This document shows, piece by piece, positions 11,586-23,848 of a DNA stretch of 64,000 nt. Every line of letters starts with the position of its first letter. The stretch's first letter is position 1. The position numbers and the translations under genes were made by a program. Origin of the DNA: Megaleporinus macrocephalus (Eukaryota; Chordata; Actinopteri; Characiformes; Anostomidae); the NCBI GenBank assembly GCA_021613375.1, contig CM038705.1:11918711-11982710 (forward strand), read 5' to 3'. The notes below the pieces were generated by a model, which was not told the origin of the DNA, ran no database searches, and was given only the letters and a program-made list of their open reading frames with translations.

Positions 11586-13402
11586 TAGGCATGCACCAAT
11601 CTGACAGTAGCATCGGATATTGGTCCTCATATGAACAAAATTAGCTAGACTGAGTTTCGGAAAAATTGGGGCAATCCATGGGACCAATATTTATTTATTT
11701 ATTTATTTATGTATTTGCCACTCAGGGTAGAATTGCTTTTATAAGTTGCAAAGAAAAACAAAACAAAACCAAATAGGAAAAGGGTAAGGGAGAAAAAAGA
11801 ACAAAAAAAATTTAGTACAAAAGAGTGAATAAGTACATAAAAAGCACAACACCACTAACAAAAAAATAAATAAAGATTTTAAGTACAAAACAATAAATAA
11901 ATAAATAAATAAAAAGCACAACACCACTTACAAAAATAAATAAATAAGGATTTTAAGTACAAAACAGTAAATGAATAAATAAAAAGCACATCACTAACAA
12001 AAATAAATAAATAAATAAAGATTTTAAGTACAAAACAGTAAATAAATAAATAAAAAGCACATCACTAACAAAAATAAATAAATAAATATATAAATAAAAA
12101 TTGTAAGTACAAAACAGTAAATAAATACATAAAAAGCACAACACTACTAACAAAAATAAATAAATAAGTAAAAATTGTAAGTACAAAACAGTGAATAAAT
12201 ATATAAAAAGCACAACACCACTAACAAAGAAAATTAATAAAAAAATTTAAATTGTAAGTACAAAACAGTGAATAAATAAATAAAAAGCACACCACTAACA
12301 AAAATAAATATATAAAATAAAAAGGAATTAATAAATAAACCCAGCTAAAAAAAAAAGTCAGTATTTTCTAATATACAAAATGCCAGATAACCACTACTTT
12401 CTTCTCATATCCAGTCTCTTACATTTTGGCTAAAACACAAATTATTTAAAACTGATAACAGCCACCACCTAACCTGCATACATGATTCATTCTGGAATCG
12501 TGGGGAGATTCCAATGTGGAAGGGGGTCCACACTGCATGAAATTTTCTAATAGAACCTCCAAGTTTGTGATTTTTTCTAACCTAATGCAGTTTATAACAG
12601 CTTCTGGGATTTCTATCTAAGCAAAATGAGTTTTCTTACTAATAAAGTGGTGAAAGCGATCACATCCTCTTTCATTTTAGTCAGCTGTAAGGTGGATGAG
12701 GAAACCCCAAACAGTGTTGATGTATGTCAGTGCGCGGCGTACTGGTAGGAACAACATGGAGTGAGTCAGCTGTATAGAGGTATTTTATGTTTGCTACACC
12801 AACAAGTTGGACGGCAACATGCAATATCTGCAAAACAAGTGTTGCGGGGGGGATTGTGGTAGCATACAACAAAATACAATACAACAAATTTAATAAAGCA
12901 CCCATAAAAGTGCCACTTTAAAGAGCACAGAGAGTTCTCAGAGCAATGTTACAATCGAACAATCAGAAGGAAGTAGGAGACGATACCAGACAGTTAACTT
13001 TGGCAGATACACCACAAAGATGTGAGATTTCTCTAAATAACAAAAGATAAAGGTTGAAGACAAAGGCTGTCGTCGCCTGCTTGAACATCTTGAACCGTGG
13101 TATAATTTACTGTCACCCAAATATTTTTTCAAGGCCGCTTTGCCAGAACTACAAGAAAGCACTTCAATACACATCTGAACAGGTATGATATGAGCTTTAC
13201 CACGGTTGTTCTGAAGGTCATGCACAATCGTTTATTTCAGTGACAAATAAATAACCAGTACATTTATATCTAGGTGTTATATTTTGTTTTACAAAGTTAG
13301 TAAATTAATGTTTAAGTCAATCCTGATGCCTTAAGCCTCTCCCACATAAGCTCTGTCATATATTGGTATCGGAGCTGATGAAGCCAGATCGGTGCAGCCC
13401 TA
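11586..13402. mobile_element. hAT-like non-autonomous element, about 1.8 kb
   Basis: The left end taggcatgcaccaatctga and the reverse complement of the right end, tagggctgcaccgatctgg, match at most positions, giving terminal inverted repeats of fish hAT type. The flanking 8-mers (ccaaagag and ttttagag) agree at only half of positions, so the insertion is old or my boundary is slightly off. No transposase was recognised inside; the interior carries an AAAT-rich tandem block. Confidence 0.55.
11820..12330. repeat. About seven copies of a 70-78 bp A-rich tandem unit
   Basis: The phrases aaaaagcaca, cactaacaaaaataaataaa and ttttaagtacaaaac or ttgtaagtacaaaac return every 70-78 bp, for example with the aaaagcac word near 11840, 11911, 11982, 12053, 12132, 12206 and 12283. 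Length varies through the AAAT tract in each unit. Leu/Tyr-rich frames on the minus strand (11739-12213) come from this composition and are not genes. Confidence 0.85.
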
Positions 13403-13611
13403 TTTTAGAGATTTGGCCTAAAATGTATTTTCTAAAAATCAGTGCAAGATTACAGGGACGATTTTTTCTTTGTGAATAAAATATCTATATGACATATAAC
13501 ATTTGTGTAGGTCCACTGGTCATTTTGATTGACTCGACTGACCGTTTGCATCTTAAAATGCAGAAATATTAAAACCATTCTTAAAATGTCCCATATACAG
13601 ACATCTCAGAA

Positions 13612-13815
13612 ACAAAACACGTCAAGTCCAATTTATTTGTATAGCACTTTTTACAACAATGTTGTTTCAAAGCAGCTTTACAGAATTGAGAAATCCCCCA
13701 GTGAGCAAGCCAGAGGCAACAGTGGCAAGGAAAAACTCCCTCAGACTGGAGGAAGAAACCTTGGGAGGAACCAAGACTCACAAGTGGAGACACATCCTCC
13801 TCTGGTCAAACAGTA
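13612..13815 (-). repeat. Dispersed fish repeat, antisense copy
   Basis: The reverse complement contains gtgagtcttggttcctccca, aaggtttcttcctccagtct and aaagtgctatacaaataaat. It is the same family as 11270-11405 and 62520-62750 in opposite orientation. It overlaps a 106-codon plus-strand frame that I consider spurious. Confidence 0.6.
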
Positions 13816-14149
13816 TTTACAAAAGAGTCTCTGTTTGAAATCTGGATAGCAAAGCTTTAGAAGCTGCACAGGTAGAGGCAGTCTCTGACTGAGGCAGTCT
13901 TTGGCTGAGGCAGTCTCTGACTGAGTCTTTATGTAAAGTGGGTGTGAGCTGAGGGTGTAGCAGTTGACACAAATGGGCAGGAGAGCTGGCTGGTGACCGA
14001 GTCAAATTATTATGACTACTTTGGACGACAGCAGCAGTGATGGCTTTGGGAATGTTTTCGTGACATTCTCTGGACCCACTTATCCATGCCAAAGACACTC
14101 AACTGATTTGGGTCTGACTCCATCCTTGCAGATCACGTACACCCATACA

Positions 14150-14220
14150 TACTGATTGTCTTCTCTGGGGCGGATGGGATCTTCCAGCAAGACAATGCAA
14201 CACATCACACGCTAGAAATG
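14150..14220 (+). mobile_element. Small transposase relic (DDE type)
   Basis: The plus strand reads DGIFQQDNATHHT, resembling the FQQDNAPxHxA box around the second catalytic Asp of Tc1/mariner-type transposases. Only some 20 codons are recognisable and no ends were seen, so this is a short fossil. Confidence 0.5.
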
Positions 14221-14555
14221 TCCTTTTCAAGTACTGTGTTGACTCACATTATGCATACTGCTTCCTCTCTGAGAAAAAATATGCTTCTATCTGCCGACCT
14301 GGGCTGGTCAACCCCCTCCATTGTTTGGTTGCATTGTTGGTATGGCCAACATACGGGAGTCGGCACCTCTCTCCTCTGATAAGGTAATACCACCACCCTC
14401 TAAAGGGTGACATGCAAATACCGTAATCTTCATCCCCACGCTTACCCTTCCCTAACCTTCTCTTCTTCATCACCTTAATGTTGACACCCCAAACTCCCCC
14501 CTCCCAGCTGACCATTTTCTTACCTCCTACTTAAACTGGAGTTAGTGGGTTATGT

Positions 14556-14883
14556 CTAGTTCACACTACACGATTTCAGCCTGGTTTTTCAGTCGCTGAC
14601 AGTTTTTTGTAGATCGCAGACAAAAACCTCTGCTCGGAGGCAAATCGGCGATCACTCTGCGCTCGATCAGTCGTGTAGTGTGAACAGCTGAAAGATGCTC
14701 GCAGACCTGTTGCTGAGTGATCGCCGACTAATCTCAGACACTCGACAAACATCTAGCATGTTTAATATCTAGGCCAGTCGGAGACTGTGAGTCAACAGCT
14801 GCGTCTAGCTACAGCCAATGGGATCAACGTAGAGAGAGGACCGTGTCACCGTTCATCCAATCTCTCTGCAGCTGCGGGCGATA
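14556..14883. mobile_element. Transposon end with GTTCACACTACACGA inverted termini
   Basis: Starting at 14556, tagttcacactacacgattt is followed at about 14668 and 14883 by inverted copies of the form tcgtgtagtgtgaac. These are typical termini of a fish DNA transposon. The right-hand terminus passes directly into the 42-bp array, whose unit contains the same tcgtgtagtgtgaac word. The internal region (Gln/Ser-type words gctgacag, gatcgccgact) carries no coding frame. Confidence 0.55.
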
Positions 14884-16830
14884 GTCGTGTAGTGTGAACG
14901 ATACAAAAACCTGACCACTCAAACAGACGTGTAGTGTGAACGGTACAAAAACCTGACCACTCAAACAGACGTGTAGTGTGAACGGTACAAAAACCTGACC
15001 ACTCAAACAGACGTGTAGTGTGAACGATACAAAAACCTGACCACTCAAACAGACGTGTAGTGTGAACGGTACAAAAACCTGACCACTCAAACAGACGTGT
15101 AGTGTGAACGGTACAAAAACCTGACCACTCAAACAGACGTGTAGTGTGAACGATACAAAAACCTGACCACTCAAACAGACGTGTAGTGTGAACGGTACAA
15201 AAACCTGACCACTCAAACAGACGTGTAGTGTGAACGGTACCAAAACCTGACCACTCAAACAGACATGTAGTGTGAACGGTACAAAAACCTGACCACTCAA
15301 ACAGTCGTGTAGTGTGAACGACACAAAAACCTGACCACTCAAACAGACGTGTAGTGTGAACGGTACAAAAACCTGACCACTCAAACAGTCGTGTAGTGTG
15401 AACGGTACAAAAACCTGACCACTCAAACAGACGTGTAGTGTGAACGGTACAAAAACCTGACCACTCAAACAGACGTGTAGTGTGAACGGTACAAAAACCT
15501 GACCACTCAAACAGACGTGTAGTGTGAACGGTACCAAAACCTGACCACTCAAACAGACGTGTAGTGTGAACGGTACCAAAACCTGACCACTTAACCAGTC
15601 GTGTAGTGTGAACAACACAAAAACCTGACCACTCAACCAGTCGTGTAGTGTGAACGGTACCAAAACCTGACCACTCAAACAGTCGTGTAGTGTGAACAGT
15701 ACAAAAACCTGACCACTCAAACAGTCGTGTAGTGTGAATGGTACAAAAACCTGACCACTCAAACAGTCGTGTAGTGTGAACAGTACAAAAACCTGACCAC
15801 TCAAACAGTCGTGTAGTGTGAACGGTACCAAAACCTGACCACTCAAACAGTCGTGTAGTGTGAACAGTACAAAAACCTGACCACTCAAACAGTCGTGTAG
15901 TGTGAACGGTACCAAAACCTGACCACTCAAACAGTTGTGTAGTGTGAACGGTACCAAAACCTGACCACTCAAACAGTCGTGTAGTGTGAACGGTACCAAA
16001 ACCTGACCACTCAAACAGTCCTGTAGTGTGAATGGTACAAAAACCTGACCACTCAACCAGTCGTGTAGTGTGAATGGTACAAAAACCTGACCACTCAAAC
16101 AGTCGTGTAGTGTGAACGACACAAAAACCTGACCACTCAAACAGTCGTGTAGTGTGAACGGTACAAAAACTGACCACTCAACCAGTCGTGTAGTGTGAAC
16201 GGTACAAAAACCTGACCACTCAAACAGTCGTGTAGTGTGAATGGTACAAAAACCTGACCACTCAAACAGTCGTGTAGTGTGAACGGTACCAAAACCTGAC
16301 CACTCAAACAGTCCTGTAGTGTGAATGGTACAAAAACCTGACCACTCAAACAGTCCTGTAGTGTGAATGGTACAAAAACCTGACCACTCAAACAGTCGTG
16401 TAGTGTGAACGGTACCAAAACCTGACCACTCAAACAGTCCTGTAGTGTGAATGGTACAAAAACCTGACCACTCAAACAGTCGTGTAGTGTGAACGGTACA
16501 AAAACCTGACCACTCAAACAGTCGTGTAGTGTGAACGGTACCAAAACCTGACCACTCAAACAGTCGTGTAGTGTGAACGGTACAAAAACCTGACCACTCA
16601 AACAGTCGTGTAGTGTGAACGGTACCAAAACCTGACCACTCAAACAGTCGTGTAGTGTGAACGACACAAAAACCTGACCACTCAACCAGTCGTGTAGTGT
16701 GAACGACACAAAGACCTGACCACTCAAACAGTCCTGTAGTGTGAACGGTACAAAAACCTGACCACTCAACCAGTCCTGTAGTGTGAACAGTACAAAAACC
16801 TGACCACTCAACCAGTCCTGTAGTGTGAAC
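14884..16830. repeat. 42-bp minisatellite (about 46 copies)
   Basis: A 42-bp unit built of gtgtagtgtgaacggtacaa plus aaacctgaccactcaaacag repeats without length change, except one copy near 16165 that has lost one C. Left copies mostly read cagacgt; right copies read cagtcgt or cagtcctgt, so the array has a polarity in variants. Because 42 is a multiple of three, long open frames appear on the minus strand as a 14-residue repeat (LSGQVFVPFTLHDC). These have no start, splice or codon evidence and end where the single deletion shifts the frame. Confidence 0.97.
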
Positions 16831-18374
16831 CAGACATTAGACTGAGTCAGAGATGGACTGGACTTTAAGAGACTGAACCGGCACCAGACAGATGACCTAA
16901 GAATGTGCCCGAGCTTCTGCATGCACGTGATAAAGACTGCTTCCCGACCGCTAGTAGACTGGTTGTGATCGACTGGTGTTGATCGACTGAGCTGTACCCA
17001 CATATCCCTGTGTGTGCGTCAAAAAACTCAAGTCTACACTAAAGGTCTCCTGACTCCTGATTCCTGAAGGCCGAACTTCTAACATCTCCAATAACATCAC
17101 AGAACGCTGAGCCACTTCCACACTTGTTGCTCTTTGTAAATATCCTCAAGAGTTGGCGTTGGTGCTCTCCTGTTCAAGGATCACATGAAGTGGTGGGGAG
17201 GAGCAAGTTATGAAGATGGGCGTGTAAATGGGTGGGAGAGTGGATCAGGTGAGGGGTGGCTGCAGGGGAGTTGGGATTGGATCAAGTAAAAGCAGATGAT
17301 ATCTTGGCAGGACTGGCCCGAGAAGACATGTGCTTATGTACTCAAGACGAGCACTGGTCCAGAGCCAAATGCCTTGGTCTAGAATGTCGTTCAGATGACA
17401 GAGAGGACACTATTTAATCATGTTGCACCGCACTGAGAAGCCCTACCAACAACTTGCCACTTTAATTTAGGGTTTTATACACAATCTCACTACTTTTCAT
17501 TCTCACTCTGAGATCTCTCAACTGAGAGTCACCCTCAGAGCCGTTCATGATTAGTGTCGCTTCTCATCTCTGCGCTGGTTTCTAGCAATTGTGCAAATCT
17601 TAAGCAAATGTTCACATCATCCACTGCGTCGCGAGGTCAGATAAGCCGCCCATGTTGCAACCTCATGGCTCTTATCTCTGTGCTGCACTCGCAGATCATT
17701 TCGTTTTGATAGACTTCCTGAAATCTACCCAGTCCTAGTTAAAAAGCCCCTGCGCAAACCGCCAAGCTTCTCTACTTCACCTTCTTTCACTGAACAGAAC
17801 AGAGAGTGACCTGGTGGTCATGGATTAGTAGAGGCTGATTTAAAATGTGTGGAATATTATGGTTGATCATATTCAATAAAATATGCACTCAGATTAGGTT
17901 ATTAAATAAGGTTAAGGTTATTAAAAAAATAAAAAGTGGTTTGTTGGCTATATATTGTGCTACTATGTTAACAGTAGTCACATTTGTGCAATCAATGAAT
18001 TCTAAATGGTGCAAATTTCTTGATGTGTTTTTTTGATTTGCCAAACTAGATGCATGTTGTAAGTTATCCACTACATTGTTTCTGTGCAACCTGACAGTTA
18101 CATAAAGTTGCGCACAGTCCATTCAGTTACGCTACTAGTTAGCCAAATCTGTCTAGAAGCTTTTACCCTATACCTTAACTGTGTTAATTTTAAACAATCA
18201 TTTAAAAACAATCATATCACTATCAAAACCTTGTGGTAAGTTTTAGGGGTGAATGGGCAAAACTTCAAAAAATGTGTTAGCTAGTTAAAAAAAACTATAT
18301 GAACTTGAGTGAGATCCTGTTTTTAATCCATAGGCTTAAATATGATGTTGCTTTCACTTTATTATAACACCACT

Positions 18375-18619
18375 GACAATCGATTGTGGAATAGTAGTGA
18401 GGAAATTTCACGACTGGACTTGTTGCACAGGTGGCGTCCTATCACGGTACCACACTGGAGTTCACTGAGTTCCTGAGAGCGACCCATATTCTTACAAATG
18501 TGTGTAGAAGCAGTCTGCATGTCTAGGTGCTTGGTTTTATACACCTGTGGTCATGGAAGTGATTGGAACACCTGAATTCAATTATATGGATGAGCGAGTG
18601 ACTACTTCTGGCAATATAG

Positions 18620-18621
<2 letters not shown>
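18375..18621. mobile_element. Terminal fragment of a Tc1/mariner-like element
   Basis: The segment runs from ttgtggaatagtagtgagga through ggtggcgtcctatcacggta and aagtgattggaacacctgaa to the terminus acttctggcaatatagtga. Related phrases recur at 52425-52600, so the family is present twice here. It is only the end of the element, with no transposase frame. The TA microsatellite starts at the element's right end. Confidence 0.65.

Positions 18622-18702
<81 letters not shown>
18622..18702. repeat. (TA)n microsatellite, about 40 units
   Basis: An uninterrupted AT dinucleotide tract begins exactly where the Tc1-like terminus ends. The Tyr/Ile-repeat frame seen on the minus strand is an artefact of the tract. 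Confidence 0.97.
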
Positions 18703-18705
<3 letters not shown>

Positions 18706-20514
18706 GTATTGGACTTCTAAAATTAAACTTAGTTATGATAATAATCAACAGAATGATGATTTCCATCATGCAACCTGAGTGCACATTTGTTTCAAGCAAA
18801 TAAAACTTAAATAAAATAAAGCTTCAATAAAAGTTTTACCATATAAAACCAGCCTAAATGAGGTCGGAGATATTCTCCACTAATGATTTTCACAGCACTG
18901 ATAATTAGCACTAAAGCTAGAGGCACTGTAGGACGTGGGGAGACATAGTCTGTAGTATTATGTTACGCTCACTTCTCCCCGTGAACTACATCTATCTGTA
19001 CACTGACTGGCCACTGCTGATAAAAATAAAATGACCGTATCACCATTGCCTCACTAAGACCTATCAACAGCTAGCATGGGCAGCTATGCACGTAAACATG
19101 ATATTCATGACCATTAAGCATCTTTGCAGGGCCTCACCACATGTAATTTGTCAGCAAGGGTGATCGGATTCAATTAGATTCCACTTTCAACATGTCTAAT
19201 GAACGAGACAAGGCTTGGAGAAGGTGTAACAGAACATTTGTCCATCCAAACCTCCCTCCCACCAGGTTTTAAGCTTGGAGTGCACTTGGCTATCAAATGG
19301 AAAGTATCTCAAATGAAGCCAGGGTTCAGTTTTTAAAGGGTATAACGAGTACAGATGTAAATGATTCACCAACAAACAACCGTTTGACTAATGACTGACT
19401 AATGAAATCATACATTCAAGACATTAAATGTTAAATTTCATATAAACAACTATTCATATTCAACTACACACATTTACAACTCTAGTTGAGGAACAGCCGA
19501 ATACAAGATAAATAATTGGTTCCTCAAAATGGCACAAAAATTGAAGCATGCATCCACGTTTAAGGGGACGGTAGCACAGCTTAAACGAGGGACTACATCG
19601 AAAGCAGCCAGCCATTTCATCTGTGTTCTCCGAGAGAAACTGTGATGCACTGTGGTGTGAAAATATTACACATGGGTGTGCAAACCACAGAGAAGGACTG
19701 CTACATGTAAGCACCTATTTTTTCTTATATTGGAGCCTCTGATCAATCAGAATCCTGCATGATATAACTGAGAGGAGCCTAAGCTTTAAAAAAGAAGGCC
19801 ATCAACAAGCTGGAATAGAGAGAGGATTGCTATAGAGAGAAGTGTGCTTTGTTTTAGGTGTTTTACTGGCATTTCCTTTGTGTACACAGGCTTGTATCTT
19901 ATGTTGGAGGAATGTTTTAGTTACCTGCATGCTTTTAACTTTGTTTTATAAGAGACTACTTGTTTCATACCAGCTGAAGCCACGCACAGTCCACTCTGTC
20001 TAGTTCACTTGATCAGGGGGTGGACGCCATCCCTTGTACTTTGGGTTAGTGGCCAAAGATATGTAAAGTAGTCAGTTTTATTTAATTGTGTGGTACTGTT
20101 TATTTCAGAGTAGACTACTGGGGTTGTATTTTCTTTGGTGTCGTTCACAGTTTGAGTCTTTTATTGTGGTTGGTTTTAATGAAATAGCTTAAAGCTCTTA
20201 CTTCTCTCCTCCTCATGTTTTATCTCTTTTGCAGTAGTTCCTTGTTTTAATGCCATATGTTACAGATCTTACAGTGCCACAGATAAAATGTGGGGTTGTA
20301 ACAAAGACGTCATGGACTGTGATATACTATAACATTGGATTTTGTTTTGTCTTTGGCTATAAATGAATATAATCACATTTTACTTGAGAATATAGAACTT
20401 TCTAAAAGTCTTCATTTTACATTATTGTGTAGGATTTTGGTCACTGTAACTTGGTTTAAATATAACTGGTGTACTGAAAATAATAATATTTTTGTCATCA
20501 TCAACTGCTCACAT

Positions 20515-20817
20515 TAGAGATCGACCGATATGGGTTTTTCTGTAGCCGATGCCGATTCCGATGTCAGGGTCAGCCGATGGCCAATATGTGCTGCAGATTT
20601 TTGGGGCTGAGATCTAGAAGCTATCTGCTTTATTTGCTGCTGAAATGTCACACTAATAATAACAAGAAGTTGACATTTCTAAACTTAACATCATTTATTG
20701 AATTTATTGAAATATTTTTATCTGCAACACAAAAAATACGGTATGACCATATTACTGCTGAAAGAGTGTAACATACATCTCTTCATACCTAAAACTAACA
20801 AGTTATAAAGAAGTGCT

Positions 20818-20849
<32 letters not shown>

Positions 20850-20972
20850 TGAAAACAGTGTGCACAACACGAGAGAGAGAAACGATCACTGATATCGGCT
20901 GATGCCGACACATTAAAAAATGGTAAATATCGACCTGATATATCAGCCGACTGATATATTGGTTGATCTCTA
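20515..20972. mobile_element. hAT-type MITE (TAGAGATCGACCGATAT termini)
   Basis: The left end tagagatcgaccgatatggg and the right end ccgactgatatattggttgatctcta form imperfect terminal inverted repeats. Flanking 8-mers are gctcacat (20507-20514) and gtttacat (20973-20980), 6 of 8 identical, consistent with an aged hAT target duplication. A GA microsatellite (20823-20849) lies inside. No transposase is encoded. Confidence 0.7.
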
Positions 20973-21744
20973 GTTTACATTTACAGGTTTACACATTAAA
21001 ACGTTTGCTAGGTTTGACCGTGTCACCTTCTTACATGTAAGCCTGTGAAGGTTAAAAGTTGATTTCTTCTTTCTATCACATGGTATTACCGCTATAAAGA
21101 CATGTAGTCTAGCAACCTGGGGTCATATTACAGAAACTTCTTGTCCTTTGTCCTATCTTTTTATGTAGCTTAACACGTGTTCCTTGTGTATTTTAGCGTT
21201 AAGCTGTGAGGCAGTAGAGTCAGTGTTGGTGTGTACCATACAGAGGAATGGTATAGGAAGGCCATTTGAGTAGTGGTGGGTAGGGGTGCTTCTTTGCTGC
21301 CTGCTTCAAAAAGAGGGCATCTGTCTGCATACACCATATTTCCCGCTGGCTCCTCTTTGCCTAGATGCTACAAATACTCAGTTGAAGCTGACTGTGACCT
21401 GTCATGTGTTTTACCAAGCTATTGACAATGTACACAGCTGAAACCTAAACTAGTAATCAAAATAATGTTGAATCTGGAAGACAGCTGTGCTTACCAATGC
21501 AAAAAGGTCAAAACAAAATGAAAAGGAAGTTAGAAATACTGTGACAGTGCACTGTACTGCTTATCAGAGCTTGGCCACCCATTCAGTCTCCTCATTATTC
21601 ACCACCAACGCTGTAATATTTTATCTGGGGTGGCACCGTTCCTAAAGCATGGCCACCATTCTAGAAAGTCCAGTTATAAAAATATGCTTCCACATAAAAG
21701 TACACCTGCTATGTAGCCCAAATGGCCAATGAGAGGTCTGTATA

Positions 21745-22010
21745 TTGCAAGCTCAATTCCAAAATAGCTAGGATGGTAGGTAAAATGAAAAAATGACAGA
21801 ATGCAGAAATCCAAAATACAGAAATACTAAATACAGAAAGCATTTTAACAGAAACAAAGCTATGATATGATATTTTTCACTTCACAGCTTTGCTGTAAAT
21901 CTACATTCATTCTGAACTTGATGCCTGCAAAAGATTCCATACAAGTTGGGACAGTGGATATTGAAGAATATTGTGAAATGATCAAAAACATCCTAAATAG
22001 GTAATGCAAC
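21745..22010. repeat. Dispersed repeat with GTTGGGACAGT phrase
   Basis: The phrases gcaagctcaattccaaaata and gattccatacaagttgggacagtg resemble the TTCCAAAAAAGTTGGGAC type of interspersed repeat common in fish. Limits are approximate and the class is unknown to me. Confidence 0.35.
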
Positions 22011-23361
22011 AATTAGATATAAAAATTAAATAAATAAGTAAATAAAAAGGCCTGGTCCTTTTTGAGCAAGCGTGGCTTGAGGCTCGCCACTTTGCCAAAA
22101 ATGCATCACCAAAAAATGTAACAGTTTAAAAACAGAAAATAGATTTCACCTAATTTAATCCAGATTAGGTTCTGCTCATGGATTTGAAAACATGGGATAG
22201 CATTTATTATTTTAATTTGAAATAAACTCTAAATCATTCAACTTTATTTTGAAAAGATCAAAAAACACATACATGGATCTAAAAACAATATTTAAAAATG
22301 TAAATATTAAATTTTTTTAATGAGTTGAAATGTAATAGTTAGGATTCAATACAGACACCTCCAAAATTAAAATTCCTTATTAATGTGGGTTTTGTATGTA
22401 TTTAGCTTATTGCTATCTTAATGTCTTGGACTTGAATATATCTTAAGGTAATAATCTTTCATATAATTATGAATACTTTCTTTGCTTTTTTGTTTTTGAT
22501 GTCAGTACAATGGTTCATGTTCGTGTCTGACTCCACCTATAAATGCTACGTTTGTCGCTTTTTGCCACTTAGTTTTATAATCTTTAACATGTGGTAGCTT
22601 CACGTGGTTTTAAAAACAAAGCAATTCTATTGAACAGTATGCATAGCATGGTTTAATATTATCCATCAGTGTTGAGTTCATGATAAGTTGCGTGTCTCAG
22701 GTCTATTACAATGGTTTTGAATATGACACAGCCAAGTAGATTTCAGAACTGTAACTATCCACTTCATTACAGATGTTTTTATTGGTTACTTCCCTGATCT
22801 AAGGCTTACCAGTTAACCCTTTTAGACCTACACTGAGATTCTTGGCATGCGTTTGCACTATCAATTCTTTTTCAACCATAAAGTACAACCCTATATTTAT
22901 ATCAGTTAATAAAATTTAATTCAATTTAAAATTCTATACAATATATTTATGAGTTGTCCCATAAAACCATAGTACTGATCCACTACTGAGTCTGCTCAAA
23001 TACATACAGTGCTGAAATACATTCTTTTAGGGAAATAAAAGCATTAGACAATCATCCTACCATCTCAAAGACTAAGATATTTCGCTTATTTTAGCTTTCT
23101 TTGCAGATTTCTATTGTAACTTTAATACTATAAAGTTTGATTGGTAGGTGGAGCAGTGCTCTCACTGTTGGACCTCAAACATCACAAACGCCTGCATGAA
23201 TTGGGGCGTGTTTAATCATATGTAAATGAGCTACAAGTAGGCTGGCACTTGATTTCACGCACCAACACAGATTCATCACTTGTGTGCAAATCTCAGTTTG
23301 TTTTAAATCTGCACTCTTTTCTATTCAGCTTTAAGGAATAAGGGCCGTCGACAGCACTCAC

Positions 23362-23457
23362 CCGGACGTCTTTATAGTGGAAGGCAATGATGAGGACGAG
23401 AAGACAGCCGGTGGAGACACTGATGAGGCCGTTTATGGAGAGGGCGTAGATGGAGCC
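23362..23457 (-). CDS. kcnn4: kcnn4 exon 2 (S2 of the SK4/IK channel)
   Basis: This 96-nt exon encodes exactly 32 residues covering the S1-S2 loop and S2: GSIYALSINGLISV, then STGCLLVLIIAFHYKDVR. The LIIAFHxKxV core followed by LF of exon 3 is the KCNN4 pattern (human has AFHAKEVQ then LFMTDN; established family knowledge). The acceptor is a strong pyrimidine tract ending TTTTCCTCAG (AG at 23459-23458). The donor is CGG/GTGAGT (GT at 23361-23360). Both junctions are phase 0 and join exons 1 and 3 in frame. It spans the second transmembrane helix of the channel subunit. No oddities. Confidence 0.94.
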
Positions 23458-23542
23458 CTGAGGAAAAGCACAAAGGAGGGAAAGGGAACAGTATGTTATT
23501 AAAGAAATACAGCCAGGGTGGGAGATGGACGATAAGCTTGTA

Positions 23543-23848
23543 TCACTTTCCACATTTTCTTCGTCTATTTTTCCAGTGCCGGATGTTGTACGCTAGCCAG
23601 AAAAGGGAGAAAAATGCTGACCTGTCATTTTGACATTGGTATGTAATGACAAAAGGGAAGGGCTCACTGAAAAAAATCACATTTTCACTGGGTGTCTGAA
23701 GCTTTTTCCAGATTTGCGCTGATGCTATGAGGCACCCGTAGCCAAAAAGTGCCAGAACGAGGGCCAGAGTACACCAAGAGGGCAAACGCACTAATGTTTG
23801 TCGCAGTGGGGATCCCTTAGGGTCTTCATATTCATGTAACACAATCAT
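23543..23848 (-). other. Unexplained 101-codon open frame with a membrane-like segment
   Basis: From an ATG at 23848 the minus strand is open for 101 codons to a stop at 23543. The predicted product starts MIVLHEYEDPKGSP, has one clear hydrophobic helix (CTLALVLALFGYGCLIASA, about residues 27-45), and ends in a basic tail (HWKNRRRKCGK). Composition looks protein-like rather than AT-biased noise. It lies 85 bp before the exon 2 acceptor on the same strand. The donor-like sites inside it are phase 1 or 2 and do not join exon 2 in frame, so an alternative kcnn4 first exon is not supported. It could be a processed-gene or transposon fragment, a small independent gene, or chance. I recognise no family. 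Confidence 0.3.

Larger units (their letters stand above)
11134..23361 (-). other. kcnn4: kcnn4 intron 2 (12.2 kb)
   Basis: This lies between the donor CGG/GTGAGT of exon 2 (GT at 23361-23360) and the acceptor of exon 3 (AG at 11135-11134), phase 0. It is filled with transposons and arrays listed separately. The stretches 11134-11269, 13816-14149, 14221-14555, 16831-18374, 18703-20514 and 20973-23361 hold no gene I can support. The 16900-17800 stretch is unusually repeat-poor, so it is a candidate for intronic regulatory sequence, though nothing specific was recognised. Confidence 0.85.

Noticed and set aside
14824..17003. Open frames of 438, 443 and 288 codons on the minus strand encoding 14-residue repeats
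   Set aside because: They are a by-product of a 42-bp (multiple of three) minisatellite. Two different frames are open at once, the frame breaks at a single-base deletion near 16165, and there is no homology, start context or splice evidence.
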